Source of the DNA: Tabrizicola thermarum
Lineage (GTDB): Bacteria > Pseudomonadota > Alphaproteobacteria > Rhodobacterales > Rhodobacteraceae
Direction: 5' to 3'
DNA: 64,000 nt
Assembly: GCF_003574395.1 (NCBI RefSeq)
Contig: NZ_QMJY01000076.1
Span: forward strand, 1-64,000
How positions within the stretch are numbered: position 1 is the first letter of the stretch; every line of letters starts with the position of its first letter. Made by a program: the position numbers and the translations under genes. Below the pieces are notes generated by a model. The model did not search any database, was not told the DNA's origin, and saw only the letters and a list, made by a program, of their open reading frames with translations. Below, one piece after another: positions 9,477 to 17,856 of the stretch.

Positions 9477-10421
9477 TCAGGCCGCGCCTTCGGGGGCGGC
9501 CTTTTCCCTTTGCGCCTCGGCGCGGATCACCAGAAGGCCTGCGCCGATCAGCAGGGCGATGCCGCCCCAGGCGAGAAGGGTGGGAAGCTGCGCCCAGAAC
9601 AGCCAGCCCCAGAGCACACCCCAGATGATGAAGCTGTATTCGAAGGGCGCCACCGAGGACGAGGGCGCAACCCGGTAGGCATAGGTCAGCAGCGACAGTC
9701 CGACCGAGGCGATGAGCCCGCAGGCCATGAACAGCAACAGGTCGCGCAGCGGCATCTCCTGCCAGCCCCGAGTCAGGAAGGCGAGCGACGGATGCGTCGC
9801 GCCCTCATGGGCCCCCGAACCGAAGACCGCCGCCAGGGCCAGGGCGCTGGCAAGGAAGGTCAGGTTCCCCCAGAAGGTCATCGCCCCCGCCGTCTCCGTC
9901 CGGCCCAGGACCCGGGTGGCAAGCTGGGTCAACGCATAGCCGAAGGCACCCAGCACCGGCAGCAGCGCGGCAGGGTCGAAGACGCGGGCGCTGGGGTTGA
10001 AGATCATCAGCATCCCCGCAAAGCCCGCCAGCAGCGCCAGCAGGTTCATCGGCCCGATGCGTTCCTTGAAGATCAGGGCGGCTGCAAGGGTGATGAACAG
10101 GGGGGCGGTGAAGAACAGGGCCACCGTGTCCGCCATCGGCATGGCGGCAAGGCCCAGGTAATAGGCCGTGTAGGCGGTGAAGTTCAGGAACCCGCGCGCC
10201 AGCATCCAGCCCCAGTTCGGCGAGGTGATCGTGGTCAGCCGCCCATCCAGCACCCGCACGATGACAAGAAGGAGGGGCACGGCGGTCAGGCTGCGGATGA
10301 TCATCGCCTGATACAGCGGATAGTCCCCCGACAGCCGTTTCAGGATCACGTCCTGCAACGAAAAGACCGCGATCCCCACGACAAGGGCAAGGATACCGCG
10401 CTGGGTGGCTGACAGGTGCAT
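9477..10421 (-). CDS. DMT-superfamily (EamA) transporter
   Basis: Inner-membrane permease of the drug/metabolite transporter superfamily. The 314-residue protein consists of two EamA repeats of about five helices each, with the typical N-terminal LALVVGIAVFSLQDVILKRLSG and mid-protein motifs TAYYLGLAAMPMADTVALFF and TYAYRVAPSSSVAPFEYSFI. These resemble the RhaT/RarD/S-adenosylmethionine-uptake branch, but the substrate cannot be decided from sequence. It stands alone, convergent with tig and separated from rplI by a terminator. Confidence 0.88.
   Translation of the reverse strand: MHLSATQRGILALVVGIAVFSLQDVILKRLSGDYPLYQAMIIRSLTAVPLLLVIVRVLDGRLTTITSPNWGWMLARGFLNFTAYTAYYLGLAAMPMADTVALFFTAPLFITLAAALIFKERIGPMNLLALLAGFAGMLMIFNPSARVFDPAALLPVLGAFGYALTQLATRVLGRTETAGAMTFWGNLTFLASALALAAVFGSGAHEGATHPSLAFLTRGWQEMPLRDLLLFMACGLIASVGLSLLTYAYRVAPSSSVAPFEYSFIIWGVLWGWLFWAQLPTLLAWGGIALLIGAGLLVIRAEAQREKAAPEGAA
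9479..9505 (+). terminator. Intrinsic terminator of tig
   Basis: AGGCCGC (9479-9485) pairs with GCGGCCT (9496-9502), followed by TTTT (9502-9505), starting 30 bases after the tig stop. The hairpin lies within the last codons of the convergent EamA gene, so that gene's C-terminal AAPEGAA sequence doubles as the terminator. Confidence 0.65.
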
Positions 10422-10548
10422 GGGTGCGACGCTAGCCGGGGCAAGGGCCGTGGCTATCCCGCCCCCGACACGCGCGCGTCAAAGCGCGTCAAGCCTTGCA
10501 CTGGCCGACGCAGCGGCCTTGCCCGCGACAGGGCACACCCCGTCCTGC

Positions 10549-10581
10549 AAAGACAAACCGCGCCCGGTTGCCCGGACGCGG
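10549..10581 (-). terminator. Intrinsic terminator of the rpsF-rpsR-rplI operon
   Basis: On the minus strand, CCGCGTCCGG, loop GCAA, CCGGGCGCGG forms a 10-bp stem (with one G-U pair), followed by TTTGTCTTT. It lies 26 bases after the rplI stop and is a textbook rho-independent terminator. Confidence 0.88.
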
Positions 10582-10606
10582 CTGCCAGTTCCCCGCAGGG
10601 GACTGC

Positions 10607-11176
10607 TTATTCTTCGCTGGCTGCTGCGCCCATTTCGTCGAACAGCTCGGCGATCTCGAATTCGGCCTGGGCCTCCGCTTCGGCCGCCAGTTCGGCAACC
10701 GACTTGCCCGAGGCTTGCAGCTCTGCCTCTTCGACCGACCGGGCGACGTTCAGCTTGATCTTCACCGCGACGTCCGGGTGCAGACGCACTGTCACCGTGT
10801 GCAGCCCAAGGTCCTTGATCGGCTTGTCCAGCACGATCTGCGTGCGGTTGACGGTAAAGCCCGCCTGCGTCGCAGCCTCGGCCGCGTCGCGCGGCGTGAC
10901 CGAGCCATAAAGCGCACCCGCGTCCGACGCCGACCGGATCACGATGAAGGTCTGGCCGTCGAGCTTGGCGCCCACGGCTTCGGCCTCTTTCCTCGTTTCC
11001 AGGTTCTGCGCTTCCAGCTGGGCCTTCTTCGCCTCGAACGACTTGATGTTGGCCTCGTTCGCGCGCAGCGCCTTGCCCTGCGGCAGCAGGAAGTTGCGGG
11101 CGTAACCGTCCTTGACGTTCACGACCTCGCCCATCTGGCCAAGTTTGGCCACGCGTTCCAGAAGGATCACTTGCAT
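10607..11176 (-). CDS. rplI: 50S ribosomal protein L9
   Basis: Large-subunit protein with two globular domains joined by a long helix. The 189-residue protein opens with the L9 signature [21 protein letters not shown] and [13 protein letters not shown]. The connecting helix runs from about residue 40 to 75, and the C-terminal rRNA-binding domain follows ([34 protein letters not shown]). An acidic 40-residue tail extends past the E. coli length, as in other alphaproteobacteria. It is the third gene of the rpsF-rpsR-rplI operon and is followed by a terminator. Confidence 0.97.
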   Translation of the reverse strand: MQVILLERVAKLGQMGEVVNVKDGYARNFLLPQGKALRANEANIKSFEAKKAQLEAQNLETRKEAEAVGAKLDGQTFIVIRSASDAGALYGSVTPRDAAEAATQAGFTVNRTQIVLDKPIKDLGLHTVTVRLHPDVAVKIKLNVARSVEEAELQASGKSVAELAAEAEAQAEFEIAELFDEMGAAASEE

Positions 11177-11188
11177 GTCCTGTGCTCC

Positions 11189-11416
11189 TTATTTCACGGC
11201 ATAGGGCAGCAGGGCCAGGAAGCGGGCGCGCTTGATGGCCTGGGCCAGTTCACGCTGCTTCTTCGCCGAGACTGCGGTGATGCGGCTGGGCACGATCTTG
11301 CCGCGCTCGGAGATGTAGCGCTGGAGAAGACGGGTGTCCTTGTAGTCGATTGCCGGTGCGTTGTCGCCCGAGAAGGGGCAAACCTTGCGGCGGCGGAAAA
11401 ACGGCTTGTTCGCCAT
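11189..11416 (-). CDS. rpsR: 30S ribosomal protein S18
   Basis: Small-subunit protein that binds 16S rRNA together with S6. The 75-residue protein has the family pattern: a basic N-terminus with [12 protein letters not shown], then [19 protein letters not shown] and the basic helix [14 protein letters not shown] type ending (here [17 protein letters not shown]). Length is normal. It lies between rpsF (19-base gap) and rplI (12-base gap). The Cys in RKVCPF belongs to the zinc-independent C-containing variant common in proteobacteria. Confidence 0.97.
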   Translation of the reverse strand: MANKPFFRRRKVCPFSGDNAPAIDYKDTRLLQRYISERGKIVPSRITAVSAKKQRELAQAIKRARFLALLPYAVK

Positions 11417-11435
11417 GGTCTATTCCTTTCTCGGA

Positions 11436-11891
11436 TCAACGACGCGGAGCGCCGAACGACGGACGCTCGCCACGATCGGCGCCACGGTCCGGGCGGTCGC
11501 CGAACGACGGGCGCTCACGGCGTTCGCCGCCGCCAAAGCCACCACGGTCGCCCCGCTCTTCGCGGTCGTCACGCTTCTGCATCTGGACCGACGGGCCTTC
11601 GGAATGCTTGTCCACCTTGATGGTCAGCACGCGCATCACGTCGTCATGCAGGCGCATCAGGCGTTCCATCTCCTGCACGGCCGCGGCGGGCGCGTCCGAT
11701 TTCAGGAAGGCATAATGGCCCTTGCGGTTCTTGTTGATCTTGTAGGCCATCGTCTTGACGCCCCAGTACTCGTTCTCGACGACCTTGCCGCCGTTGTCTG
11801 CGAGGACTGTGGAGAAATGTTCGATAAGGCCTTCGGCTTGCGCGTTGGACAGGTCCTGGCGCGCAATAAAGACATGCTCGTAAAGAGGCAT
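11436..11891 (-). CDS. rpsF: 30S ribosomal protein S6
   Basis: Binds S18 and the central domain of 16S rRNA. The 151-residue protein has the S6 ferredoxin-like core (MPLYEHVFIARQDLSNAQAE, YWGVKTMAYKINKNRKGHY). It carries a C-terminal tail from about residue 105 that is rich in Arg, Gly, Asp and Glu with repeated RPSFG units, longer than the E. coli glutamate tail. It is the first gene of the operon. A good promoter and a leader hairpin lie upstream. Confidence 0.97.
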   Translation of the reverse strand: MPLYEHVFIARQDLSNAQAEGLIEHFSTVLADNGGKVVENEYWGVKTMAYKINKNRKGHYAFLKSDAPAAAVQEMERLMRLHDDVMRVLTIKVDKHSEGPSVQMQKRDDREERGDRGGFGGGERRERPSFGDRPDRGADRGERPSFGAPRR

Positions 11892-11923
11892 GCGGGCTTC
11901 CTTCGTTTCGGGGCGGCTTCATA

Positions 11924-11954
11924 GGACGGGCGAAACCTTTTCCGCAGCCCGTCC
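11924..11954 (-). promoter_or_regulatory. Hairpin in the rpsF mRNA leader
   Basis: On the minus strand GGACGGGC and GCCCGTCC form a perfect 8-bp stem around a 15-base loop, 33 bases before the rpsF ATG. rpsF leaders in many bacteria carry an S6:S18-binding motif for autogenous control. The diagnostic unpaired CCG was not identified here, so this is only a candidate. Confidence 0.4.
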
Positions 11955-11998
11955 ACGAGAGGCATCGCCGGTTCATGGATAAGCGGAAAGGATGCGGC

Positions 11999-12026
11999 CT
12001 TATACAGGCAATCCCCCGGGATGCAA
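11999..12026 (-). promoter_or_regulatory. Promoter of the rpsF operon
   Basis: On the minus strand TTGCAT (12021-12026), a 16-base spacer and TATAAG (11999-12004) match the housekeeping sigma consensus well. Start of transcription is predicted near 11992, giving a leader of about 100 bases. Confidence 0.65.
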
Positions 12027-12276
12027 GCACCGGCAATCCCGATCATCTCAGGGGTCCCGCACCCCGCCGATCCCGTTCGTCGCCGGCGCGGATTGCGCGT
12101 CCAACGGCAGAAGAGCGAAAGCCCCGACCGCGACACCCCACCCGTCCGGCGGGACGGCGGGTGCCCGGACGACCCTTTCACAAATTGATCGTGACCCGAC
12201 GCCATGTTACGGCCCGGTGCCAGCAGAATCCGGCCAGCGGATTCGCGTCAGGGGACCAGGGTGGGAAATCGGCGGC

Positions 12277-12762
12277 GTGTACCGGCTTGAAGAAGAGACC
12301 GAGGATGACTGGTGGGAGGTGGAGGCCCTCCTTGACCTCTGTTTCGCCCCCGGCCGCACGGCGCTTTCGTCCTATCGCCTGCGCGAAGGCGTGCCGACGG
12401 TTGCCCCGCTTTGCCTGACGCTCCGCGACGAAGAGGGCGCGCTCGCCGCCGTGATCCGCTATTGGCCCGCGCTGATCGGCGAACATGACGTGCTGCTTCT
12501 CGGCCCGGTGGCCGTGCACCCGACGCATCAGGGCGAAGGCCTGGGGGCGCTTCTCATCAACGAAAGTCTGGCCGAGGCGCGGCGCCTGGGTTGGGAAAGG
12601 GTGATGCTGGTCGGCGACGCGCCCTATTACTCCCGGTTCGGGTTCAGAAAACTCGAGGGCGTCGAGATGCCCCCGCCCACCAACCCTGACCGGGTTCTCG
12701 GGCTGGAGCTGAAGGCCGGGGCCTGGGAGGGCGTGACCGGAAAGGTCACCAAGGCGACCTGA
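12277..12762 (+). CDS. GNAT-family N-acetyltransferase
   Basis: Transfers an acetyl group from acetyl-CoA; the acceptor is unknown. The GNAT fold is clear from the acetyl-CoA loop motif VAVHPTHQGEGLGALLINESL, the beta-bulge before it (HDVLLLGPV) and the YYSRFGFRKLEGVEMP segment typical of the YhbS-like subgroup. I place the start at GTG 12277, giving 161 residues beginning VYRLEEETEDDWWEVEALL, because the fold begins there. An open frame continues to 11992, but those 95 codons have no domain similarity. Its stop is 50 bases before the EcsC gene. The start codon remains uncertain. Confidence 0.82.
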   Translation: MYRLEEETEDDWWEVEALLDLCFAPGRTALSSYRLREGVPTVAPLCLTLRDEEGALAAVIRYWPALIGEHDVLLLGPVAVHPTHQGEGLGALLINESLAEARRLGWERVMLVGDAPYYSRFGFRKLEGVEMPPPTNPDRVLGLELKAGAWEGVTGKVTKAT

Positions 12763-12812
12763 TTGCCCCGACGGGCCTTTGCAGGGGCGGCAGACCGTCC
12801 CATATCGGTGGC

Positions 12813-13559
12813 ATGGACCAGATCATTCCTGCCACGTCCGACCTCGCGGCCCAGGTCGCCGAACTTGCCCGCCGCTACAAGCGTGCCAACGGGCCGGTGA
12901 TCCGGCTGGTCAACCGGCTTGGTTCGACGCTGGAGCACCAGCTGACCGCCTTGCCCGATCCGCTGCGCCTCCAGATCGAGCGGTTGGCCGCCCAGGCGCT
13001 TGCGGCCTCCTACGGGATCGCCGCCCGGGCCCCGGACCTGGGTGCGCGCGGGCCGATGGCGGCCGTGATTGCCAGCGGCGCTGCCGGTGGGGCAGGGGGG
13101 GTGCCGACTGCCCTGGCCGAACTGCCGGTGACGGTCACCCTGTTCCTGAACGCGATCCGGGCCGAGGCGCGCGCTGCGGGCCTTGATCCTGACGAGGACT
13201 GGGTCCGCGCCGAATGTTTGCAGGTCTTTTCGGCGGGCAGTCCGCTGGCGCAGGACGACGGGGTGAACACCTCGTTCATCGGCTCGCGCCTCGCGCTGAC
13301 GGGCTCGACGGTGCAGAACCTGATCGCCTCCATCGCGCCAAGACTTGCGGCCGTGTTGGGCCAGAAGCTCGCGGCCCAGGCCGTGCCCGTCATCGGCGCA
13401 GTCTCGGGTGCTGCGCTGAATGCGGCCTTCCTGTCCTACTACCGCGAAATCGCGCGTGTCCGCTTCGGGCTGGCGCTCTTGGCCAGGGTCCACGGAACCG
13501 AAGCCGTCGAGGCCGAATTCCGCATCGCCACCACTCCGCCCAAGGTGATCCAGGCCTGA
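12813..13559 (+). CDS. EcsC-family protein
   Basis: The 248-residue protein resembles the EcsC family, named after a protein encoded with a Bacillus ABC transporter. Recognisable parts are the hydrophobic Gly/Ala-rich helices (SGAAGGAGGVPTALAELPVTVTLFL, split here as a membrane-interacting segment) and the C-terminal VIGAVSGAALNAAFLSYYREIARVRFGL. Biochemical function is unknown; membrane association is likely because of the amphipathic and glycine-rich helices. It lies between the GNAT and matB genes on the same strand, with short gaps, so the three may be co-transcribed, though no functional link is apparent. Confidence 0.75.
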   Translation: MDQIIPATSDLAAQVAELARRYKRANGPVIRLVNRLGSTLEHQLTALPDPLRLQIERLAAQALAASYGIAARAPDLGARGPMAAVIASGAAGGAGGVPTALAELPVTVTLFLNAIRAEARAAGLDPDEDWVRAECLQVFSAGSPLAQDDGVNTSFIGSRLALTGSTVQNLIASIAPRLAAVLGQKLAAQAVPVIGAVSGAALNAAFLSYYREIARVRFGLALLARVHGTEAVEAEFRIATTPPKVIQA

Positions 13560-13619
13560 CCCGGTTGCACTCTGCCCCGCCGCCTGGGTAGATGCTTCTG
13601 TCCAGGATTGGGGGGCGGC

Positions 13620-15092
13620 ATGAGCACCGATGTCATCACACGGCTAAAGCAGATGGCGGTCGATCCGGGCCGGGTCTGGATTCAGGACGGGACCAGCTAT
13701 GCTGCCCTTCTGGACGAAACCGGGCGGCTTGCCCACACGCTGCTGTCGCTTGGGCTGGGGAAGGGCGACCGGCTGTTGATGCAGGTCGAGAAGTCCGAAA
13801 CGGTCCTGTCGCTCTACCTCGCCTGCCTGCGGACCGGAGTGATCTTCCTGCCGGTGAACCCGGGCTACACCGTGACCGAGACCGAACATTTCCTTAGCGA
13901 TGCCGAGCCTGCGCTGGCCGTGACCGACCCGGATCGGGTCACGGGCCTTTCCGCCCTGGGCGCGCGGGTGCTGGACCTTCCGGCGCTGATCGCCCTGTCG
14001 GCCGACCAGCCCGCCGCATTTGTCGATCCCGTCCACGCGCCGGACGACCTTGCGGCGATCCTCTACACTTCGGGCACCACGGGTCGGTCGAAAGGCGTGA
14101 TGCTGACGCGGGAAAACCTTGCTTCGAATGCCGAGGCGCTGGTCGGCCTGTGGCGGTTCACCGAAGCCGACGTTCTTCTGCATGCGCTGCCGGTCTTCCA
14201 TACGCACGGGCTTTTCGTGGCGACGAACTGTGTCCTTTACTCCGGTGCCTCGATGATCTTCCAGCGCACATTCCAGCCCGCCTCGGTGCTGGCCGCCTTG
14301 CCGCGAGCGACGGTGATGATGGGCGTGCCGACCTTCTACACCCGCCTTCTGTCCGACCCCGGCCTGACCCGGGAGGCGACCGCGCATATGCGGCTCTTCA
14401 TCTCCGGCTCCGCCCCCCTGTCGCCCGCGACCCATGCCGCGTGGCGCGAGAGGACGGGTCACGCGATCCTGGAACGCTACGGGATGACCGAGACCAACAT
14501 GATCGCCTCGAACCCCTACGACGGCGCCCGTCGCGCGGGGACCGTGGGGATGCCCTTGCCGGGGGTCGAGGTGCGGATCACCGGGCCGGACGGCGCGGTG
14601 CTGCCGCAAGGCGAGGCGGGGGCGATCGAGGTGCGGGGGCCGAATGTGTTCAAGGGCTACTGGCGGCTGCCCGAGAAGACGGCCGAGGAGTTCCGGGATG
14701 GCTGGTTCGTCACCGGCGACGTCGGGGCCTTCGATGCGGAGGGCTACCTGTCGATCCTTGGCCGGGCGAAGGACCTGGTCATCACCGGGGGGCTGAATGT
14801 CTATCCCGCCGAGGTCGAGGCGGCGCTGGATGACCTTCCGGGCGTCGCAGCCAGCGCGGTGATCGGGGTGCCGCATCCCGATTTCGGCGAGGCGGTGGTG
14901 GCCTGTCTGGTGGCTGCGAAGGGGGCGGCTCTGGACGAGGGCTCGGTGCGGGCGGCGCTGCGGGACCGGCTGGCGGCCTTCAAGCTGCCGAAGCGGGTGC
15001 TAGTGCTGCCGGACCTGCCGAGGAACGCGATGGGGAAGGTCCAGAAGGCCGAGCTGCGGCGGGTGTATGCGGGACTTTTTGCCGGGACGTGA
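13620..15092 (+). CDS. matB: Malonyl-CoA synthetase-like acyl-CoA ligase
   Basis: ATP-dependent ligase of the ANL (adenylate-forming) superfamily that joins a carboxylic acid to CoA. The 490-residue protein has the AMP-binding P-loop ILYTSGTTGRSKG, LPVFHTHGLFVATN, the adenylate motif ERYGMTETNM, the hinge GWFVTGDVGAF and the C-terminal catalytic Lys in NAMGKVQKAEL. The stretches WRERTGHAILERYGMTE and SNPYDGARRAGTVGMPLPG match MatB-type malonyl/methylmalonyl-CoA synthetases better than long-chain fatty acyl ligases. I chose ATG 13620 (MSTDV) four codons inside a longer frame because it follows the GGGGGGCGGC purine stretch. No malonyl-CoA decarboxylase or dicarboxylate transporter gene is adjacent. 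Confidence 0.85.
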   Translation: MSTDVITRLKQMAVDPGRVWIQDGTSYAALLDETGRLAHTLLSLGLGKGDRLLMQVEKSETVLSLYLACLRTGVIFLPVNPGYTVTETEHFLSDAEPALAVTDPDRVTGLSALGARVLDLPALIALSADQPAAFVDPVHAPDDLAAILYTSGTTGRSKGVMLTRENLASNAEALVGLWRFTEADVLLHALPVFHTHGLFVATNCVLYSGASMIFQRTFQPASVLAALPRATVMMGVPTFYTRLLSDPGLTREATAHMRLFISGSAPLSPATHAAWRERTGHAILERYGMTETNMIASNPYDGARRAGTVGMPLPGVEVRITGPDGAVLPQGEAGAIEVRGPNVFKGYWRLPEKTAEEFRDGWFVTGDVGAFDAEGYLSILGRAKDLVITGGLNVYPAEVEAALDDLPGVAASAVIGVPHPDFGEAVVACLVAAKGAALDEGSVRAALRDRLAAFKLPKRVLVLPDLPRNAMGKVQKAELRRVYAGLFAGT

Positions 15093-15474
15093 GCGGACCT
15101 GTCCGCGCGCGGTCACTTTTTGAGTCACAATGAAATCAATGGCTTGTCTGTGGGCGTTAGGGTTTCGTTAGGAATTTCCGGGCCCGGCCGCAGGCCTGAC
15201 GGCAGAGCGGCGACGGTGGGGCCGGGGTATCGGGGGCGGGCACTCCTGGGCTCGTCGCGGCCTTGCAGCTGTCGCGCGCAAGCCTGGCGGCAAGCCCCTG
15301 GCCCTCGGCTCGGGACCGGATGGGCAGGGCGCCGCACCCCGAGGGGCAGGCAGACGAACGATGCGCTGGCACGGACCCGGTTCGAGGCCCGTGCCGATCG
15401 ACGCCGGGCCGCACCGGACAGCCGATCCGCGTTTCGCCCGCGAACGGACAGCCCCGCGCCGGGAGCCTTCGCGT
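15093..15474. other. Gene-free region between matB and ptsP
   Basis: This 382-base stretch lies between the convergent matB and ptsP genes. Its first 60 bases include an AT-rich patch (around 15115-15140). An inverted repeat GGCACGG (15368-15374) / CCGTGCC (15389-15395) sits near the ptsP end, without a following U-run. Frames crossing it lack start signals and similarity. No gene recognised. Confidence 0.6.
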
Positions 15475-17721
15475 CTAGACGGTCTCTTGCGTCGCCAGCC
15501 ACTCCATCAGCATCGGACGCGCGCTTTCCTCGCCCGCAGCGCGCGCGCGGTCGATTGCGGCGCGGGCCTCGGCCAGGTTCACGCGGCGCAACAGCGCCTT
15601 GACCGGGCCGATCGAGGCGGGGCGCATCGACAGGGACCGGAAGCCGATGGCGGCAAGGGCCAAAGCCTCGATCGGGCGGCCGGCATCCTCGCCGCAGAAG
15701 GACAGGGGCGTCGATGTCTCGGCGCAGCGGGCGATGATGAGCTCGAGGAAGGACAGGAACGACAGGTTCAGCGTGTCATAGCGGCGGCGGACCAGTTCGT
15801 TCTCGCGGTCGGCGGCGAAGAAGAACTGTTTCAGGTCATTGCCGCCGACGCTGACGAAATCGGTCAGCTCGAAGAAGGCCTTCGGCGCATAGGCGAGGGA
15901 GGGGGTCTCCAGCATCGCGCCGATCTCGATCCGTTCGGGGACAGGATGTCCCAGCGACTTTTCGCGGTGCAATTCGCGCAAGGTATGGCTGCGGGCCTGC
16001 TGGAACTCGCTCAGCTCGGTGATGAGCGGGAACATGATCGTCAGGGGCCGCCCCTTTGCGGCGCGGATCAGGGCCTGAAGCTGCATCCGCAGCACGCCCG
16101 GCTTGTCGAGGCCCACGCGGACCGCGCGCCAGCCCATCGCCGGGTTCGGCTCTTCGGGCGGCTTCATGTAGGGCAGAACCTTGTCCGACCCGATGTCCAG
16201 CGTGCGGAAGGCGACGCGCTTGCCCTTGGCGGCATCCATCACCCGGGCATAAAGTGCGGCAAGCTCTGCCCGTTGCGGCATCTTGGAGCGGACGAGGAAC
16301 TGAAGCTCGGTGCGGAACAGCCCCACGCCTTCGGCGCCCGACCCTTCGAGACTGGGCAGATCGGCCATCAGCCCCGCGTTCATGTGCAAGGCAATGGTGG
16401 TGCCGCACAGGGTGGTCGCTGGCAGGTTGCGCAAGCTGGCGTAGCGTTTCTGCGCCTCGGCCTGCATGGCGATCTTGTCACGGAAGGCGCGGGCGACGGT
16501 TTCCTCGGGGCGCAGATGGACGATGCCCTGGTCGCCGTCGACAAGGATGTGGTCGCCGTTCAGGGCCTCGGTCACCACGCGGCTGGCGTTGATGACAAGG
16601 GGAATGGCCAGCGCCCGGGCGACGATGGCGGCGTGGCTGCCGACCGAGCCTTCCTCGAGCACGACGCCCTTCAGCTTGCGACCATAGTCCAGAAGTTCCG
16701 CCGGGCCGATGTTGCGGGCGACGAGGACCGGGTTGTCGGGCATTTCCGCCCCGGTGTCCCTGCCCTGGCCGGTCAGGATGCGCAAGAGCCGGTTCGACAG
16801 GTCGTCGAGGTCTTGCAGACGTTCGCGCAGATACTGGTCGGGGACCTGCTCCATCCGGGCGCGGGCGGCGGATTGTTCCTTTTCCACCGCCGCCTCGGCC
16901 GAGAGGCCGCGCATGATGTCTTCCTCCATCCGCCGCAGCCAGCCGCGGGAATGGGCGAACATCCGATAGGCTTCGAGAACCTGCTTCTGGTCCTTGTCAA
17001 GCTGCTGCGCCTCAAGCAGATCGTCGATGGACACGCGCAACTCGCCCACGGCGGCGCGGATGCGGTCGATCTCGGTCAGGGGGTCGTCGGCGACCGGATT
17101 GGTCACGACGACGCGCGGTTCATGCAGCCAGACCCGACCCTCGGCGGCGCCCTCCTGGCCCGAGGTGCCGCGGATCATCACCGGCTGCTTGTGCAGGGCC
17201 CGCATTGCCCCGTCGCCCGAGGTGAAGGCGCCGAGTTCGGTCATCTCGGCCAGCACCATCGCCACGACGTCCAGCGCATAGATCTCGTCATCGGAAAACT
17301 GCCGGGCGGTCCTGGACTGGACCACGAGCACGCCCAGCTTTTCGCCGACCCGCTGGATCGGCACGCCGAGGAACGAGGAATACAGCTCCTCTCCGGTCTC
17401 GGGCATGTAGCGGAAGCCCTTTTCGCTGGGGGCATCCGCGGTGTTGACCGGCTGGCCGGTGCGGGCGACGCGGCCGACCAGGCCCTCGCCCAGTTTCATG
17501 CGCGTCTGGTGGACGGCTTCCTTCTTGAGGCCCTCGGTGGCGCAAAGCTCCAGCGTCTCGGGGTCGCGGAAGAGGTAGATCGAGCAGACCTCGGTCCCCA
17601 TGCTGTCGGCGATCAGATGCGTGATGCGGTCCAGCCGGTCCTGCCCCCCGCCCGAGACCGACAGCACGTCGCGCAGGCGGCGCAGAAGTTTCCGGCTGTC
17701 GCTTTCGCTGCGTTCGGGCAT
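15475..17721 (-). CDS. ptsP: Phosphoenolpyruvate-protein phosphotransferase PtsP (EI-Ntr)
   Basis: First enzyme of the nitrogen-type phosphotransferase system; it takes phosphate from PEP onto a histidine and passes it to NPr. The 748-residue protein has an N-terminal GAF sensor domain (about 20-165) typical of EI-Ntr, then the EI phosphohistidine domain with the active His in VGSHAAIVAR (H363), and the C-terminal PEP-binding barrel including RTLDIGSDK, VGGNDLKQF and the Cys motif FCGEDAGRP. Glutamine or 2-oxoglutarate sensing by GAF is known in enterobacteria and is only inferred here. The gene follows lysC on the minus strand, an arrangement conserved in alphaproteobacteria. Confidence 0.95.
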   Translation of the reverse strand: MPERSESDSRKLLRRLRDVLSVSGGGQDRLDRITHLIADSMGTEVCSIYLFRDPETLELCATEGLKKEAVHQTRMKLGEGLVGRVARTGQPVNTADAPSEKGFRYMPETGEELYSSFLGVPIQRVGEKLGVLVVQSRTARQFSDDEIYALDVVAMVLAEMTELGAFTSGDGAMRALHKQPVMIRGTSGQEGAAEGRVWLHEPRVVVTNPVADDPLTEIDRIRAAVGELRVSIDDLLEAQQLDKDQKQVLEAYRMFAHSRGWLRRMEEDIMRGLSAEAAVEKEQSAARARMEQVPDQYLRERLQDLDDLSNRLLRILTGQGRDTGAEMPDNPVLVARNIGPAELLDYGRKLKGVVLEEGSVGSHAAIVARALAIPLVINASRVVTEALNGDHILVDGDQGIVHLRPEETVARAFRDKIAMQAEAQKRYASLRNLPATTLCGTTIALHMNAGLMADLPSLEGSGAEGVGLFRTELQFLVRSKMPQRAELAALYARVMDAAKGKRVAFRTLDIGSDKVLPYMKPPEEPNPAMGWRAVRVGLDKPGVLRMQLQALIRAAKGRPLTIMFPLITELSEFQQARSHTLRELHREKSLGHPVPERIEIGAMLETPSLAYAPKAFFELTDFVSVGGNDLKQFFFAADRENELVRRRYDTLNLSFLSFLELIIARCAETSTPLSFCGEDAGRPIEALALAAIGFRSLSMRPASIGPVKALLRRVNLAEARAAIDRARAAGEESARPMLMEWLATQETV

Positions 17722-17856
17722 CAGGGCGTTCCTTCGGTCATGCCCCCTCTATAGGCGATGCAACCTTGGGTGGGGAAGGGGAATGCCGCGTCGCCCGGCA
17801 AACCCCGCTGCGGGCTGCCCGCGATCTGTGCAGATCCGCCGGTGGGGCGTCGAGGC

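Larger units (their letters stand above)
11892..12276 (+). other. Intergenic region between rpsF and the GNAT gene
   Basis: This 385-base region holds the rpsF leader hairpin (11924-11954) and rpsF promoter (11999-12026). Beyond 12030, up to the GNAT start, no hairpin, repeat or credible small gene was recognised. Open frames that cross it lack ribosome-binding sites and family similarity. Confidence 0.6.

Noticed and set aside
10422-10548. Small genes between rplI terminator and the EamA start
   Set aside because: Short frames exist but with no ribosome-binding site or similarity; the space is adequately explained by the EamA promoter region.
11992-12276. N-terminal extension of the GNAT gene to 11992
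   Set aside because: The first 95 codons read the rpsF promoter region, have no GNAT similarity and contain an excess of Pro/Arg/Thr. The family N-terminus starts near 12277.
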